From WHSW01 sp963828755 (GTDB taxonomy: Bacteria; Actinomycetota; Thermoleophilia; Solirubrobacterales; 70-9), in NCBI GenBank assembly GCA_963828755.1, contig CAWHFY010000017.1, positions 195,232-259,231 on the forward strand: 64,000 nt of DNA, given 5' to 3'. The position numbers and the translations under genes are program-made. Of the stretch, positions 26,565-34,857 are shown one piece after another (position 1 is the first letter of the stretch; each line of letters begins with the position of its first letter). The notes beneath the pieces are model-generated. The model was given only the letters and a program-made list of their open reading frames with translations, was not told the DNA's origin and searched no databases.

Positions 26565-27650
26565 GTGCGCGTCTCGCTGCCCGCCGTCTTCAACCAGGCT
26601 CACCGTCTCCACGAGCCCGGAGGCGAGATCTGGGTCGGGGTGCGGACGCCGGGGACCGAGCTACCCGAGCGCGCCGAGCGGATCCGCTCCGCGCTGCTCG
26701 AGGCCGGCGCGCGTGGGGTCGAGGCGGAGGCGCACGGCGACGAGGCAGTCGACGCGGTCCACGAACGCGCGCTGCTCGACTACCTCGCCGGCGCCTGGGA
26801 GGAGTGGGAGCGCGCCGGGCTCACCGAGGATCCCGGCCAGGACCGCGTCGTCCCCTACATCGTCTGCCACCCGGGGATGACCGACGGCTTCGCACCGACC
26901 CGGCCAGCCGCGGCCAGCGCCCGCGCCGGCTTCTTCGCCTACGACACGATGACCCTGATCGGCCCCGGGACCTGGCAGGCCGCGCGTGGCGCGATCGACA
27001 CGGCGCTGACCGCGGTCGACCTGGTCGCGGCGGGCGAGCCGCTGGCCTACGCGTGCTGTCGGCCCCCGGGCCACCATGCGGCCGCGGCCTGCTTCGGCGG
27101 CTCCTGCTACCTCAACAACGCCGCGGCGGCCGCCGTCGCACTGCGCGCCCGGGTCGGTGCCCCGGTGGCCGTGCTGGACATCGACGCCCACCACGGCAAT
27201 GGAACCCAGCAGATCTTCTATGAGGATCCGACGGTCCTCACCGGCTCGGTTCACGTCGATCCGGGCGGCGGGTGGTTCCCCCACTTTCTCGGCTTCGAGC
27301 GCGAGACCGGCGCCGGGCCCGCTGCTGGGACCAACCGCAACCTCTGCCTCGACCCGGGCGCCGGCGACGACGAGTGGCTCGCGGCTGTCATCGATCTCGC
27401 CGGCTTCGCGCGGGCCGGCGGGGCGGACGGTCTCGTTGTGCCGCTCGGTGTCGATCCGGCCGGCGGCGACCCGGAGGCGCCCCTCGACGTCAGCGCCGAC
27501 GGCTTTCACCGCGCCGGCCGCGCGCTCGGCGAGCTCGGCCTGCCGACCGTGGTCGTCCAGGAGGGCGGCTACGACCTGGCGACGATCGGCGAGCTCGTCA
27601 CCGCGGCGCTCGCCGGGTTCGAGGCGGGGCTCGACGTCGCCCAGGCCTAG
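26565..27650 (+). CDS. Deacetylase of the histone-deacetylase/acetylpolyamine amidohydrolase superfamily
   Basis: 361 residues. Zinc-dependent amide hydrolase: the active-site histidine pair is in CRPPGHHA, zinc ligands are in DIDAHHGNGTQ and the later VDPAGGDP, and the catalytic tyrosine is in EGGYDL. Bacterial members deacetylate polyamines or other N-acetylated small amines. It is divergent from kdd-kce (157 bp apart), so an N-acetylated diamino acid such as N-acetyl-beta-lysine is a possible substrate; that is inference. Its end overlaps the convergent CGNR gene by four bases. Confidence 0.85.
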   Translation: MRVSLPAVFNQAHRLHEPGGEIWVGVRTPGTELPERAERIRSALLEAGARGVEAEAHGDEAVDAVHERALLDYLAGAWEEWERAGLTEDPGQDRVVPYIVCHPGMTDGFAPTRPAAASARAGFFAYDTMTLIGPGTWQAARGAIDTALTAVDLVAAGEPLAYACCRPPGHHAAAACFGGSCYLNNAAAAAVALRARVGAPVAVLDIDAHHGNGTQQIFYEDPTVLTGSVHVDPGGGWFPHFLGFERETGAGPAAGTNRNLCLDPGAGDDEWLAAVIDLAGFARAGGADGLVVPLGVDPAGGDPEAPLDVSADGFHRAGRALGELGLPTVVVQEGGYDLATIGELVTAALAGFEAGLDVAQA

Positions 27651-28231
27651 CGCGCCGCGCCGGCGCGGCGGCCGCGGTAGGCGCGGTTGTTGATCCGGTT
27701 GCCGCAGGTCTCCATCTGACACCAGGTTCCACCGCGGTTCTTGGAGCGGTCATAAAACGCCCAGCGGCACTCGTCGCTCGCGCAGATCTTGAGCCGCTCC
27801 CACTTCGACTCGGCCTGGGCTCGGTAGACGATCCCGAGCATCTGCGAGATCAGCTCGTCGACCGTCGCGGCGGGCTCGAGATCGAGGTCGAGGCCGCCGC
27901 CGGAGGTGGGCGCCAGCTCGACCGGGTGCGAGCGGGCGAGCGCACCGAGGCGGGCGTCGAGGTCCCGCGGCCGCTTGCCCGTCAGGTTGACCTCGATCAG
28001 GTCGCGCAACACCTCGCGGGCCTCGACCAGGCCGGCGAGCTCGGGCTCGCCGACCTCTACCGACCGCGTCGCCAGGCCCGACTCGATCATCCAGCGACGC
28101 GCCGATCCGGGGTCGAGCAGCCGCTCCTCCTCGGGCTCGCTCGCGATCGTGTTCGCGAGGCCCTGCACTGCGATCAGCGGTTCAGGCGCGACCTTGTACT
28201 CGATCTGGCGGGCGAGCTCTCTGATGTCCAC
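27647..28231 (-). CDS. CGNR zinc-finger regulator (ABATE domain)
   Basis: 194 residues. The N-terminal ABATE ligand-binding region is followed by the C-terminal CGNR zinc finger: KICASDECRWAFYDRSKN then GGTWCQMETCGNR, giving four cysteines, and a basic tail. Such proteins are stress or antibiotic-responsive transcription regulators. A promoter with repeated GGTCAT half-sites lies immediately upstream in the divergent region, a likely target and autoregulatory site. Confidence 0.85.
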   Translation of the reverse strand: MDIRELARQIEYKVAPEPLIAVQGLANTIASEPEEERLLDPGSARRWMIESGLATRSVEVGEPELAGLVEAREVLRDLIEVNLTGKRPRDLDARLGALARSHPVELAPTSGGGLDLDLEPAATVDELISQMLGIVYRAQAESKWERLKICASDECRWAFYDRSKNRGGTWCQMETCGNRINNRAYRGRRAGAAR

Positions 28232-28255
28232 GGCACCAGTGTAGTAGTCGATTGC

Positions 28256-28314
28256 ATGACCGCCAAAAAGGGTTGACAGGTCATGATGACCGGTGTACGC
28301 TGATAGCTGGTCAT
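28256..28314 (+). promoter_or_regulatory. Promoter with clustered GGTCAT half-sites
   Basis: A near-consensus promoter, TTGACA (28273-28278), 17-base spacer, TACGCT (28296-28301), reads toward the plus strand. The palindrome GGTCAT-G-ATGACC (28279-28291) sits in the spacer, with further half-sites ATGACC at 28256-28261 and GGTCAT at 28309-28314. Probably repressed by the divergent CGNR regulator. Confidence 0.65.
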
Positions 28315-28343
28315 CAAAAGCAAACTCGAGGGAGGAACCTCCC

Positions 28344-28505
28344 GTGCTACCACTTGCTCTCTTCGTTGCCCGCCGCGCCCGCGAAGCCCAGGTCGTCCCG
28401 CGGCGGCGAGCCCGGCCGGCGCCGCGGTCCGAGGAGCCGGCGCCGACGTCGGCTCAGTCGCCCACTTCGCTGGGCAGGCCGCGCTCGGCCACCGCGCGCT
28501 CGTAG
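28344..28505 (+). CDS. Small basic protein or leader peptide
   Basis: 53 codons from a GTG that lies 8 bases after GGGAGG and downstream of the strong promoter at 28273-28301, which is the main reason to list it. The product starts LPLALFVARRAREAQVV and is then rich in Arg, Pro and Ser. It overlaps the end of the convergent DUF5519 gene by 52 bases. No homologue recognised. It may be a true small protein, or the start of a gene whose frame has been lost. Confidence 0.35.
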   Translation: MLPLALFVARRAREAQVVPRRRARPAPRSEEPAPTSAQSPTSLGRPRSATARS

Positions 28506-28804
28506 TTGAGGCGCAGGAGCGCGATCGCGTCGTCGACGTCGGCCTCGTCCTCGATGCGGCGCGCTCCGTAGCCGGGCTTGCCCGGAAAGACCGGGTGGTA
28601 GTCGATGCGCCCGGCGTCGTGAAGCTCGTGCCAGATCGGCTTCGGAAAGGCTGCGTGCAGTGCGTGGTCACCGTGCAGGTGGCCGATCTCGCGTGGCCCG
28701 AGCCGCAGCGACAGTGCGCCGCGTTCGCCCCATTCGGCGTTCACTCCCGGCCACGAGGTCGCCTCTTCGACGATCCGTTCGCCGGCGGTCTGGGTCGTGG
28801 TCAT
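28454..28804 (-). CDS. DUF5519 ('luciferase domain') protein
   Basis: 116 residues. It has the pattern of the small DUF5519 family: SWPGVNAEWGERGALSLRLGPREIGHLHGD, then FPKPIWHEL and DVDDAIALLRLNYERA. The family carries a luciferase-related name but no known catalytic activity. The divergent SoxR gene and the SoxR box in between (28854-28867) suggest the gene is induced by redox-cycling compounds. Confidence 0.75.
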   Translation of the reverse strand: MTTTQTAGERIVEEATSWPGVNAEWGERGALSLRLGPREIGHLHGDHALHAAFPKPIWHELHDAGRIDYHPVFPGKPGYGARRIEDEADVDDAIALLRLNYERAVAERGLPSEVGD

Positions 28805-28853
28805 CTCTTACTCCTTGGTTCGTTTGCAGTTGCGAAAAAGCCAAACTACAAGC

Positions 28854-28867
28854 TCAAGTGAACTTGA
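28854..28867. promoter_or_regulatory. SoxR box
   Basis: TCAAGT-GA-ACTTGA, a perfect 6-bp inverted repeat differing only in the central two bases from the SoxR-box core TCAAGT-TA-ACTTGA. It lies between soxR and the DUF5519 gene. Confidence 0.85.
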
Positions 28868-28900
28868 AGTCAAGCGCCAAATCTGATTCGCTCCGGGGCC

Positions 28901-29353
28901 ATGGCCACGGAGCTGACGATCGGCGAGGTCGCGAGGCGCAGCGGCGTCGCCGCCTCCGCCCTGCGCTTCTATGAGGAGCGCGGCTTGATCCGCTCCGAGC
29001 GCGCCGGATCGGGTCACCGGCGCTACCCGCGCGCGGTACTGCGGCGGATCGCGTTCATCGTCTTCGCCCAGCGGATCGGTCTGACGCTCGAGGAGATCGG
29101 CGCCGAGCTCGAGAAGCTGCCCCCGGATCGCGCCCCGACGCGCCGCGATTGGGCGCGCCTGTCGAGCGGCTGGGGAGCGCGGATCGATGAGCGCATCGCC
29201 GAGCTGGAGCGCCTGCGCCGCGGGCTCACCGAGTGCATCGGCTGCGGCTGCCTATCGCTCGAGCGCTGCAAGCTCGCCAATCCCGGTGACCGAGCCGGGC
29301 GGCTCGGGCCGGGGCCGCGCTACTGGATCGGCGATCGCCCGGCCGCCGGGTGA
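28901..29353 (+). CDS. soxR: SoxR redox-sensing MerR-family regulator
   Basis: 150 residues. N-terminal MerR helix-turn-helix (TIGEVARRSGVAASALRFYEERGLI) and the SoxR [2Fe-2S] cluster motif C112-x2-C115-x-C117-x5-C123 in ECIGCGCLSLERC. Oxidation of the cluster activates transcription from promoters bearing the SoxR box. In actinobacteria SoxR usually controls a few genes responding to redox-active metabolites; the adjacent DUF5519 gene is the visible target here. Confidence 0.92.
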   Translation: MATELTIGEVARRSGVAASALRFYEERGLIRSERAGSGHRRYPRAVLRRIAFIVFAQRIGLTLEEIGAELEKLPPDRAPTRRDWARLSSGWGARIDERIAELERLRRGLTECIGCGCLSLERCKLANPGDRAGRLGPGPRYWIGDRPAAG

Positions 29354-29357
29354 GGGC

Positions 29358-29816
29358 TCAGCCGCAGACGGGCCAGTGGCCGGCGCCGTCGCGGTGCATC
29401 AGCAGCACGGCGACAACGGCCTGCGTCTTGTACGGGTAGGCGACCGGATCGCCGCCGGGGCTCTTGGGCGAGGCCTTCCAGGTCGAGCGCATGAACTGGA
29501 ACGCCCCCCGGTAGATGCCGCCGCCGCCGATCGCGTCCGGGTTGCCGCCCGACTCGCACTCGCTCGTCGTCCGCGCCCAGCGCTTGTCCTTGAGCTTGAA
29601 CGAGTCGTACACGCGGGTGTACTTCGCGTTCAGGCGCGGGCTCGACTGCGTCGTGCCGGCGCCGCTCGCGGTCGCCGTGCCGCCGCCGGTCCCGATGCCG
29701 CCCGAGGAAGCTGCGCCGGCGAGGTCCGCCGCCGCCATCCCGGCGATGAACATGACCGCGGCCGCGATCGCCAAAGCGATCAGGCGCGGCTTGCTAATCA
29801 CATCTTCTAAGTTCAA
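29358..29816 (-). CDS. Secreted Rpf-like transglycosylase
   Basis: 152 residues. A signal-anchor (LIALAIAAAVMFIAGMAAA) is followed by a Gly/Ser/Thr linker and a resuscitation-promoting-factor-like lysozyme domain: WARTTSECESGGNPDA with the catalytic Glu in CESGG, then GAFQFMRSTW and C-terminal HWPVCG. It should cleave peptidoglycan during growth or emergence from dormancy. TTG at 29816 or GTG at 29801 are the start candidates. It is preceded by a c-di-AMP riboswitch. Confidence 0.85.
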   Translation of the reverse strand: MNLEDVISKPRLIALAIAAAVMFIAGMAAADLAGAASSGGIGTGGGTATASGAGTTQSSPRLNAKYTRVYDSFKLKDKRWARTTSECESGGNPDAIGGGGIYRGAFQFMRSTWKASPKSPGGDPVAYPYKTQAVVAVLLMHRDGAGHWPVCG

Positions 29817-29829
29817 TTTCGCGCTCCGC

Positions 29830-29973
29830 TCTCGTCGCTTCCGGGGTTAGCTGACGGGCTCGCGCGAACTTGAGAGCTTTGCGCTACGCGGCTAGCGGCC
29901 GCGATTCGCCCCAACAGTTGGGTCCCCCGTCCCCCGCCGATTTCGGCGGGGACTCAGCAGGAGCGCGGGATAT
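29830..29973 (-). ncRNA. Cyclic-di-AMP riboswitch (ydaO-yuaA class)
   Basis: Read on the minus strand, the leader of the Rpf-like gene contains the conserved ydaO blocks: CTGAGTCC, a hairpin CCCCGCCGAAATCGGCGGGG, GGGACCCAAC..TTGGGGCGAAT, and near the end CCCGTCAGCTAACCCCGGAAGCG. This matches the leaders known to control rpf-type cell-wall hydrolases in actinobacteria, which switch the gene off when c-di-AMP is high. Confidence 0.88.
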
Positions 29974-30040
29974 TAGCAAAGCGTTAGGGAAGAGTGAGCG
30001 GACCCGCCGAACCAGCCGGCGGACCGCCCCTCCCCGACGC

Positions 30041-30367
30041 CTACTTGACGACCTTGACGACGCCCTTCATGTCAGGCGCGTGGATCGTGCAGTGGTACTT
30101 GAACGTGCCGACGCCCGTGAACTTGTGGGAGAACTTGCCGTCGCGCTGGACCGGGCTGCGGAAGCCCTTGCCCTTGACGTCGTGCTTGCCCTCGACGAAC
30201 TTCCAGACGACCTTGTCGCCCTTGTGGATCGTGACCGAGTCCGACGTGAACATGTAGTTCGACGCGTTCACCCGGGCCCCGACCGCGGCGCCTGCCGACG
30301 GGACGGCGAACGCCCCGATCACGGCGACGGCCGCAGCGAGAGCTGTGACCCTGCCCTTCATCGTCAT
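30041..30367 (-). CDS. Secreted cupredoxin (plastocyanin-like)
   Basis: 108 residues. Signal peptide (ALAAAVAVIGAFAVPSAGA), then a single blue-copper domain. Type 1 copper ligands: His in EGKHDV, and Cys, His and Met in KYHCTIHAPDM. It should carry one electron outside the membrane. AGGAGGG lies 8 bases before the ATG. It is the second gene of an operon with the large cupredoxin-domain protein 13 bases upstream. Confidence 0.88.
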   Translation of the reverse strand: MTMKGRVTALAAAVAVIGAFAVPSAGAAVGARVNASNYMFTSDSVTIHKGDKVVWKFVEGKHDVKGKGFRSPVQRDGKFSHKFTGVGTFKYHCTIHAPDMKGVVKVVK

Positions 30368-30380
30368 GCCCGTATCCCTC

Positions 30381-32093
30381 CTAGGTCCGGTTCTTGTCCC
30401 TGGCCTTCACCCGGACCGAGCCGCGCATGAACGGATGGATCCGGCAGAAGTACGTGTAGGTCCCCGGCTTGGTCAGCGGCGGCGTCGTGAACGTGTCGCT
30501 GCCCGTGGTCACCTCGGTGCTCGTCCCGGTGCCGAAGCCGAGCTGGCCGGAGTCGAACTTGACCGGCCCGCGGGCGAGCGGGTAACCGATCCCGGAGCCG
30601 CGGTTACACGGCGCCTTGCACGAGGTGACGCTGTGCCACACCTGCTGCTCGTCGGGGCTCCCGAACGGCGAGTCGACGTTGGTGAAGGTGACCGACTGGC
30701 CGGGCCGGATCACCGGCGGGCGCATCAGCCGGGTCGGGAAGCCCTTGTTGGCCGAGTAGCCGCCGCGCGAGTAGCGGAAGCCCTCGATCTTGATCCCGCT
30801 CTTCGGCACCCGCCGGCCCTTCGAGCGGATGTCGCGCGGGTCCGGCAGCTTCAGGTTCTTGCGCGCCTTCGCGTCGATGTTCTCCGGCAGGCGGCCGTGG
30901 GTGAGGACGCCGCCCTCGTTGTACATCGCGGCGACCGCCGCCTCGTCGTCGAACGGGTCCTTCGCCGCCGGGTCGCCGGCCGGCGCGTTGGCGAGCGGCA
31001 GGATCCCCATCGACTCGTACCAGGAGGACTTGCTGACGTCGTAGGTGACGTTGACCGAGACGGTGTCGCCGGCCTTCAGCGCGATCCGCCAGTCAGGCCG
31101 GGTCGCGGTCATCGCGACGTCCCAGCTGATCGGGCCCGCGGGCTCGTAGTAGTGAGCGTCGGAGCGAAACAGCGGCCGGACCTCGGCCGGGTCATCGCCG
31201 TCGATCGAGCCCGGGTCGGGGCCGTCGCGCGCGACCTGGAGGTCGACGTGCGAGCCGCCCGGGTGCAGGTGGCCGGCACCGAAGACGAGCGTGCGGTCGC
31301 TCTGCAGCGTCCAGGTCCGCGCGTTGCTGATCTTCTCGCGCTCCTCGTAGCCGGGCGCCGCCGGGTCGAACGGGACCTCGTCGGGGAAGGTGTACTGGCC
31401 GTCGCCGTTGGTGTCGAAGCCGCGCTCGGCGTCGAACACCGGGTAGAGCTGCGGGGCGCCGGCGACGTCGAGCCAGTGGATTCGGGCTTGGGTGATCTGC
31501 GACGCGGACGGGCTGGTCACCGGGACCCAATCGATCTCCCAGGTGATGTAGACCTTGCGATTCTCGGAGGAGCCGAGGCTGTGGATCATGTAGTTGAGGC
31601 CCCAGGTGGCGTCGCCGCCGGTCCTGAAGCCGTAGCCCTGGGGCATCTTCGGGATCGTCTTCTCCTCGCCGGAGGCGAACGTGGGACCGCCGTCGGGGGC
31701 GAGCCAGACGACGTGGTGAAGGTGCAGGTCCCAGACGCTCGGGGTGACGAGCTTGCCGTCCTCCTTGACCTCGACCATGCTCGGCTGGAAGCGGGTCACG
31801 TAGCCGTCGACGGTGGAGCCGGGGGCGAAGTCCGAGGCGTCGCCGGGGCCGCTGACCTTGACCGCGTTCGGGCACGTCTTCGTGAGCCCGAACAGGTTGA
31901 GGTTCTGGCCCGGATAGATCGGGATCGCGTCGGTCCGGCACTGGTAGGTCGACATGTCCGGATAGCTCGCGGCGCCGAGGATCTCCTCCTGGGCGCTGGC
32001 CGGCGCGGCGGCGATCAGCGCAAGGCCGAACACGCCGAGCAACGCGGCGAGTCGGCGCCTACGCGCACTGACTTTGTGAGACCGGTCCGGCAC
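30381..32093 (-). CDS. Large secreted protein with C-terminal cupredoxin domain
   Basis: 570 residues. After a signal peptide (AALLGVFGLALIAAAPASA) comes a domain of about 300 residues with histidine clusters (DLHLHHVVW, FGAGHLHPGG, RSDAHYYEP) resembling Nod19/copper type II monooxygenase-like folds. A C-terminal cupredoxin follows with ligands in VWHSVTSC and YFCRIHPFM. Likely a multi-copper or copper-dependent exoenzyme whose electrons pass to the small cupredoxin downstream; this is inference. GTG at 32093 is chosen because GGGAGG lies 6 bases upstream. Confidence 0.7.
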   Translation of the reverse strand: MPDRSHKVSARRRRLAALLGVFGLALIAAAPASAQEEILGAASYPDMSTYQCRTDAIPIYPGQNLNLFGLTKTCPNAVKVSGPGDASDFAPGSTVDGYVTRFQPSMVEVKEDGKLVTPSVWDLHLHHVVWLAPDGGPTFASGEEKTIPKMPQGYGFRTGGDATWGLNYMIHSLGSSENRKVYITWEIDWVPVTSPSASQITQARIHWLDVAGAPQLYPVFDAERGFDTNGDGQYTFPDEVPFDPAAPGYEEREKISNARTWTLQSDRTLVFGAGHLHPGGSHVDLQVARDGPDPGSIDGDDPAEVRPLFRSDAHYYEPAGPISWDVAMTATRPDWRIALKAGDTVSVNVTYDVSKSSWYESMGILPLANAPAGDPAAKDPFDDEAAVAAMYNEGGVLTHGRLPENIDAKARKNLKLPDPRDIRSKGRRVPKSGIKIEGFRYSRGGYSANKGFPTRLMRPPVIRPGQSVTFTNVDSPFGSPDEQQVWHSVTSCKAPCNRGSGIGYPLARGPVKFDSGQLGFGTGTSTEVTTGSDTFTTPPLTKPGTYTYFCRIHPFMRGSVRVKARDKNRT

Positions 32094-32176
32094 TCTCCAC
32101 CTCCCTGCGGATTCCATCTGTCAACCGCTAACCCCTCGGATGAAGAAATGTAGCGTCGCCACCGCATATTATTGGC

Positions 32177-32203
32177 GTGAATATATCAGTGATGAATATC
32201 ACC
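32177..32203. promoter_or_regulatory. Candidate PadR operator
   Basis: Two abutting imperfect palindromes, GTGAATATATCA and GTGATGAATATCAC, overlap the PadR gene start and the divergent promoter of the cupredoxin operon. An AT-rich palindrome in this GC-rich DNA suits a PadR site. Confidence 0.4.
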
Positions 32204-32746
32204 GACGAGAAAAACCCCGCGACGGCCGCCCCCGTCGACGACCTGGCGCCCTCCGCGTACATGGTCATGGCGATGATCCGCGACGGTTACGACACCGGCT
32301 ACCGGATCAAGCAGTTCATCGAGAAGGCCGCCGCCTTCTTTTGGTCGGTCAGCTACGGCCAGATCTACCCCGAGTTGCGCCGGCTCGAGGCCGCCGGACT
32401 GGTGCGCGGCCGCGACCTGACCGAGAACGGCCGGCGCCGCCGCGAGTACTCGCTCACCGCCGCGGGCCGCACCGAGCTCGGGCGCTGGCTCACCGACCCG
32501 GCCCAGCCGTCGATGTGGCTTCGCAACGAGGGCCTACTGAGGCTGATGCTGGTCGACTGGAGCGACACCGAGCTGGTCCGCAAGAACCTCGGCGACCTGC
32601 GCCGGATGAGCGCCGAGCGGCTCGAGACGATCCGCGCGCTGACCCCTCCCCGCGAGCGCGGCCGGCGGATCCAGGAGCTCGGCGTCCGCCTGCTCCAGGA
32701 GACGGTCGATTGGTGCGACGAGACCGAGGGCAAGCTCGACATATAG
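32192..32746 (+). CDS. PadR-family regulator
   Basis: 184 residues from ATG 32192 (GTG 32177 is an alternative). The PadR winged helix is clear: GYDTGYRIKQFIEKAAAFFWSVSYGQIYPELRRLEAAGLV, with the YGQIYPELRRLE recognition helix and the wing NGRRRREYSLTAAGR. The C-terminal Vir-like helical dimerisation domain follows. It is divergent from the cupredoxin operon and just upstream of the dipeptidase gene, so either could be its target. Confidence 0.88.
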   Translation: MNITDEKNPATAAPVDDLAPSAYMVMAMIRDGYDTGYRIKQFIEKAAAFFWSVSYGQIYPELRRLEAAGLVRGRDLTENGRRRREYSLTAAGRTELGRWLTDPAQPSMWLRNEGLLRLMLVDWSDTELVRKNLGDLRRMSAERLETIRALTPPRERGRRIQELGVRLLQETVDWCDETEGKLDI

Positions 32747-32755
32747 TCCCGTTCG

Positions 32756-34805
32756 ATGGCGACGATGGGAGATCGTCGAGCGCGGGATCGGAGCGTCGGT
32801 GCCCTGATCGGGCTGGTCGCCGCGACGCTCACGATCACAGGCGCGCTCACGGCGCAGGCCCAGTCCCCCAAGCCGATGCCGCCGGTCGCGAACGATTGCT
32901 TCGCGATCGGCTCCGGTCCAGGGTGACGGCTACCTGCGGACCGACGGCGACACTTACGCCGCCGACGCGACGCCCGCCCGGGCCGAGCGGTTCTGGCTCA
33001 AGCCGACGGCGCTGTCGAATCGCTTCCTGATCCAGGGCAGCGACGGCCGCCTGCTCACGGCCGCCGGCCACGGCGTGAGCGCTCAAAGTATCCCCGGCCG
33101 CGATGCCGAATGGACGGTGTTCGCGTCGCCGACCGAGCCGGGAGTGATCTCACACGCCCACGAGTTCCTGACCACGACGCGCGGCAACGGCATGCGGCTC
33201 GCCTCCGGGCACGCCGACGACTGGCGACTGACGCCGTCCGCGGGCTGCAGCCCGTACCCCGAGGCCGGGCCGGGCGCGACCGGGCGACCGTTCACCGGCA
33301 CCAATCCCGACGACACCGTGTCCGGGTTCATCGACGCCCACCTCCACATCACCGCCAACCTGCGCGCCGGCGGCCGCGTGATCCATGGCGAGCCGTTCGA
33401 CCGCTTCGGGATCACCGAGGCACTCGGCCACGACGCGGACGACCACGGCGCCGACGGCAGCCTCGACGTGACCGGCAACCTGCTGCGCGACGGGATCCCG
33501 TTCGGCACCCACGACACCCATGGCTGGCCGAGCTTCGCCGGCTGGCCGGTCAACGACACCAACACCCATCAGCAGATCTACTACGGCTGGTTGCAGCGCG
33601 CTTGGATGTCAGGCCTGCGCCTGGTCGTCGCCCAAGCGGTCGAGGACGAGCCGATCTGCCGGATCGAGCCGGTGCGCTCGCACTCCTGCAGCGAGACCAA
33701 GACGATCCGCCTCGAGATCGACCAGCTGCGCGACCTCGAGGACTACGTCGACGCGCAGGAGGGCGGCCGCGGTCGCGGCTGGCTGCGGATCGTTGAGGGC
33801 CCGCGCGAGGCGCGCCGGGTGATCGAGCGGGGCAAGCTCGCGGTCGTGATCGGGGTCGAGTCCTCCGATCCGTTCGGCTGCTCGGAGCCGAGCGACTGCA
33901 CCCGGGCCGACGTCGACCGCGGGCTCGCCCGGATGCGCCGGCTGGGGGTTCGCAGCATGTTCGTCGCCCATTGGGTCGACAACGCGTTCGCCGGAGCCGC
34001 GCTCGAGGGTGGCATCAAGGGGACCTTCATCAACGTCTTCAACCAGGTCGAGACCGGCCATTACTTCAACACCGGCCCCTGTCCGGACCCGAGCCAAGGC
34101 GAGGAACTCGACACGCTCGGGCCGTTCGAGATGCAGATCCTGAGCCAGTTCTACCCCGCAACCGCCGGGATTCCGCCAATGCCCGACTACGCGGACGGCA
34201 GGCAGTGCAACTCGCAGGGCCTCACCGGGCTCGGCGCGTATCTGATCAAGCGCATGATCGCCAAGGGGATGCTGATCGACATCGACCACATGAGCGAGTT
34301 GGCGCGCGAGCGGGTGCTGCGGATCACCGCGGCCCGCGGCTATCCGGTCGTCTCCAGCCATACCGGCACCGGCGGCTCGTGGACCCCGGCCGAGCTCGTG
34401 CGCCTGTATCGACACGGCGGGATCGCGACCGCGACCCCGGACCAGGCCCCCGAGCTCGCCCAGCGGCTGCTGTCGTTCCGCCCGTACCGCGATCGGCGCC
34501 GCTACTACGGCGTCGGGCTCGGCACCGACACGGGCGGCTTCTCCTCCCTCCCGGGCCCCGCCGGCGACGCGGCCGCGCCGCTCGACTACCCGTTCAGGTC
34601 CTACGACGGCGCGGTCGAGTTCACGCGGCAGCGCACCGGCGAGCGCGTCTTCGACCTGAACTCCGATGGCGTCGCCCACTACGGCCTGTTCGCCGACCTG
34701 ATCGCGCAGATGCAGCGCGGCCCCGATGGGCCGGCTGCAATGCGGACGCTGTTTCGCTCCGCCGAGTCCTATCTGCAGATGTGGGAACTGGCTGAGCGCC
34801 GATGA
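32756..34805 (+). CDS. Secreted membrane dipeptidase-like (M19/amidohydrolase) protein, frame broken
   Basis: About 682 residues after removing one extra base near 32915. A signal peptide (ALIGLVAATLTITGALTAQA) and a short beta domain (FAIGS/VQGDGYLRTDGDTY) precede the catalytic domain. Metal-site motifs: FIDAHLHITAN, VIGVESSD, DIDHMSELARE and VSSHTGTGG, as in zinc dipeptidases of the M19 family. Several cysteine pairs suit an exported protein. It begins 9 bases after the PadR stop. Confidence 0.75.
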
Positions 34806-34857
34806 GCGCCGCGATGCCGGTCGAGTTCGAGCCCGCGCGCGCGAGCCCTGAGCCCGC

